This document shows, one piece after another, positions 61,399 to 64,000 of a stretch of 64,000 bases of DNA. The stretch spans positions 2,604,001-2,668,000 of the forward strand of contig OY751493.1 of the NCBI GenBank assembly GCA_963565915.1, given 5' to 3'. This DNA is from Entoloma clypeatum (taxonomy: Eukaryota; Basidiomycota; Agaricomycetes; Agaricales; Entolomataceae). The notes below the pieces were generated by a model. The model saw nothing but the letters and a program-made list of their open reading frames with translations. It did no database searches and was not told the DNA's origin. The position numbers and the translations under genes are program-made. The stretch's first letter is position 1, and every line of letters begins with the position of its first letter.

Positions 61399-61450
61399 TT
61401 TTTTTGTTATTATTTTTTTTTATTTTGCAATATCAATGTCTTGCGCGGTT

Positions 61451-64000
61451 CTATAGGCGTGATAAGGGGCCCGGTTTCTCTGGATACGCGGAGTGGAAGT
61501 CCGCGACTAAGTCCATTGCGTGTTCGAGTTCCGTGGCGGGTAGCCAGGACTGTTCCTCATCGGTTCCTTCATAGCCTAGCCAACGGACTAGGTAGAGCAG
61601 TTTGCAAGAACGCCGACGATCCAGTTTGGTGTCAAGGATTTCGGCGATTTCGTATTCCACTTCTCCTTCAACGTCGATCGGAGGAGGCGGAGTTACTGTC
61701 CGGTTCGGAATGTCGTTCGGAACAGATGGCTCCAGCATGGAGATGTGGAAAACGGGGTGAACACCACGTATGGTGTCCGGAAGTCGGAGGGTGTAAGAGT
61801 GTGTACCATTCCTGGCAAGGATGTCGAAGGGGCCAAGGTACTTTTCAGACAGCTTTTTGGAGGGTCGTGTAGTGCGGAAAAACTTGGCCTTCACAAATGC
61901 TTGCTGTCCTACTTCGAGCGGAGGGGGCGGAGCACGCCGGAGATCGGCGGGGCCTTGATAACGTCGTTGGGCTTCTAGGATTGTAGATTTGAGTTCTTGG
62001 TGAAGCTCGTCCAGGTCTACAATGAATTGTCGGGCACGGGCAGATGCGAGGTCGCGCTCCGGATGGACGGAGAGGTTCGGATGATAACTTTTATTGGCGA
62101 AGAAGGGCGAGATCCCGGTCGTAGCACTCGGAGCATTGTTGTACGCGAACTCCGCAAGCGGAAGTAGCTCGGACCAGTTGTCCTGCTGATAGTTGCAGAA
62201 GATGCGGAGGTACTGTTCCAAGGTTTGGTTGGTACGTTCGGTTTGACCATCGCCTTCAGGATGGTAGCCAGAGGTGAAGTGCAGAGTCATGTTGAGGGCT
62301 TTTCCGAGGGAGCGGAAAAAGCGGGAGACGAACTCCGGGCCTCGGTCGGAGGTGACATGTTCCGGTACTCCGTGCTTGGAGAACACATGCAGGATGAACA
62401 AGGTGGCTAGATCTTCGGAGGTGCAGTGGATCGTAGTCGGAACAAAAATGCTTTGTTTTGTCATTCGGTCAACAATAACAAGGATTGCGTCAAAACCGCC
62501 GGAGGTCGGAAGTGTCTCGATGAAGTCCATGGATATGGAGTTCCATGGAAGGTTCGGAACTGGGAGTTGCTTCAGCATACCATAGGGCTTGTGGCGTTGG
62601 GGTTTAGAGCGCATGCAAGTGGTGCAGGATTTGCAGTACTTTTTGACAAAGTCTCGAACACCAGGCCAAGTATAATCTCGTTGAATGAGACTAACTGTCT
62701 TGTTCTGTCCGGGGTGTCTGGAGAGAATATGGTCGTGCTTGTTGCAGAGGGTGCGGAGCCGGAGGTTATCGGAGTCGGGGACATAAATGCGACCACTATG
62801 ACGGAGGAAACCGTCGGAGTCTACGGACCAGTGTGGTTTGGGCTCCTTGAGATGGTCGGCATAGATTGGGTCGGATGGGAGTGAATGGAGGATGTCGGAG
62901 TGCAACTGTTCAATGTGCATTATGACTGTGGCGCGGAGAACAGGGGTGAACAACTCCGTAGCTCGGAGAGATGCGGACAGCTGTTCTTGGGAAAAGACTG
63001 GTCGGAAGTTGCTTGGATTTACCGACGCATAGTCGCTATTCCCCTCTTTGGGATAGACGTCCCATCATCTAGTCAAAGAGTCTGGTTTGGTACCGAGACG
63101 TCCGGGGCGGAAGCGAATCAAGAGATTGAACTGAGAGAGGAACTCGGACCACCGGGCCTGTCGGCGGGTGAGAACCTTTGTAGTGGCGAAGTACTCCAGG
63201 TTCTTGTGGTCCGTGACAATGTCGATCAGAGCAGCGGAGCCTTCAAGGTAATGTCACCATACCTTGAATGCTTCATGGATAGCAAGTAACTCCTTGTCGT
63301 GCGTGTTGTAGTTGAGTTCCGGGGCAGTGAAGGTGCGGGAGTGGAACACTACTGGGTGTATCTCCTCGTTGGAGGTCCGGATGGACAAAATAGCACCAAG
63401 TGCGTAGTCGGAGGCGTCCGTCTCGATGATAATAGGTCGATCAGGAATCCAATGAGTGAGGACCGGTGCTTTGGTAAAAGCGAGCTTCAACTCATTGAAT
63501 GCACTCCGTGCGGAGTCGGAGAAACGGAACGGAGTACCCTTCCGGGTGAGTCGGGTGAGTGGAACAACGATGTCCAAATAACCGTGGATGAAACGTCGAT
63601 AGAAATTCACGAATCCAAGGAAAGACTGTACGTCCTTCACTTTCCGAGGTTCAGGCCACTCTTGAATGGTCTTCACCTTGGTTTCGGACATGCGGAGACC
63701 GGAGGGAGAAAGGATGAAACCAAGATATTCGACTGTGTCGACAGAAAATTCACACTTGTCGGAGTGGACGTAAAGTCCGTTCTTGCGGAGACGTTGGAGA
63801 ACTTCCTTGACATTGTCGGGGTGCTTGGCTGGGTCGTCGGAGTAAATGAGAATGTCATCGAGGTAGACCACCACTGTAACATCGAGGAGGTCACTGAAGA
63901 TATCATTCACAAATCGCTGAAAAGCGGCAGGGGCGTTGGATAGTCCAAAAGGCATAACAAGCCATTCAAACGATCCGTAACGAGTGCGGAAAGCGGTTTT
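61451..64000 (-). pseudogene. pol: Element A2 pol, 3' part (RT to chromodomain) with the same two TGA stops
   Basis: Same protein as the A1 pol over the shared region: RT from VMPFGLSNAPAAFQR onward, RNase H, integrase and chromodomain, ending EKPGPLSRL at 61451. TGA codons interrupt it at the same two places (after AFKVW and after SLTR). The protein from MFTPVLRATVIMH to the end is residue-identical to A1 by eye. The protease and gag lie beyond the window. Confidence 0.88.

Larger units (their letters stand above)
59769..64000 (-). mobile_element. Element A2: second chromovirus copy, inverted, 5' part off window
   Basis: From the 3' LTR (59769-60481) through the antisense gene and the 3' two-thirds of pol to the window edge inside the RT domain. 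Over the shared 4.2 kb it matches A1 (about 52251-56483) apart from isolated changes: total length differs by one base. Confidence 0.93.

Overview
This window looks like nuclear DNA of a mushroom-forming basidiomycete (Agaricomycetes). Genes are packed on both strands, almost every gene is split by many introns of about 45-67 bp with GT..AG ends, and the recognisable proteins are fungal orthologues. There is no bacterial operon structure, CRISPR array, rRNA or convincing tRNA. Exon and intron positions were worked out by reading frames and splice sites by eye; no alignment or RNA data were available.

Positions 1-47003 are ordinary host sequence. In order they hold PRP19 (3' part off the left edge), SGT2, a three-repeat Myb plus C2H2 transcription factor, PRP17/CDC40, MCM3, a RINT1/TIP20-like tether, a HAD hydrolase, an UPS2-like PRELI protein, the B-block subunit of TFIIIC, an uncharacterised multi-pass membrane protein, the MAPKKK SSK2, the GTPase DRG1/RBG1, a metallo-beta-lactamase-fold hydrolase, an UPS1-like PRELI protein, RIC1, a 2OG-Fe(II) oxygenase, the sterol glucosyltransferase ATG26 and a SUR7/PalI membrane protein. 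Four divergent pairs are separated by only about 55-105 bp (PRP19/SGT2, Myb-C2H2/PRP17, RINT1/HAD, SSK2/DRG1). The genes do not form one pathway. Recurring themes are splicing (PRP19, PRP17), vesicle tethering and Rab exchange (RINT1-like, RIC1), and mitochondrial lipid transfer (UPS1, UPS2).

Positions 47004-64000 are a transposon-rich block. Element A is a Ty3/Gypsy chromovirus with 713-bp LTRs. One copy (A1, 49195-56483, + strand) is full length; a second (A2, 59769 to beyond 64000, - strand) faces it and is almost identical over the shared 4.2 kb. Element B is a short, apparently non-autonomous LTR element with 458-bp LTRs, found as two pieces in opposite orientation (48418-49194 and 58278-59768). 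A 1045-bp solo LTR of a third family (C) lies between, with a perfect CACAC duplication.

The most striking result is structural. If the segment between the facing A copies is turned over, the two halves of B become one element in one orientation, with intact PBS and PPT, matching CCCAC target-site duplications, and A1 inserted in its middle with a near-perfect GGTTC/AGTTC duplication. This is a readable trace of an inversion by recombination between inverted retrotransposons. Both A and B also show an 11-12 nt match between the sequence after the 5' LTR and the predicted start of their own transcript, the arrangement used for self-priming by Tf1-like elements. Element A further carries an intron-containing antisense gene, a possible -1 frameshift heptamer and a central polypurine tract.
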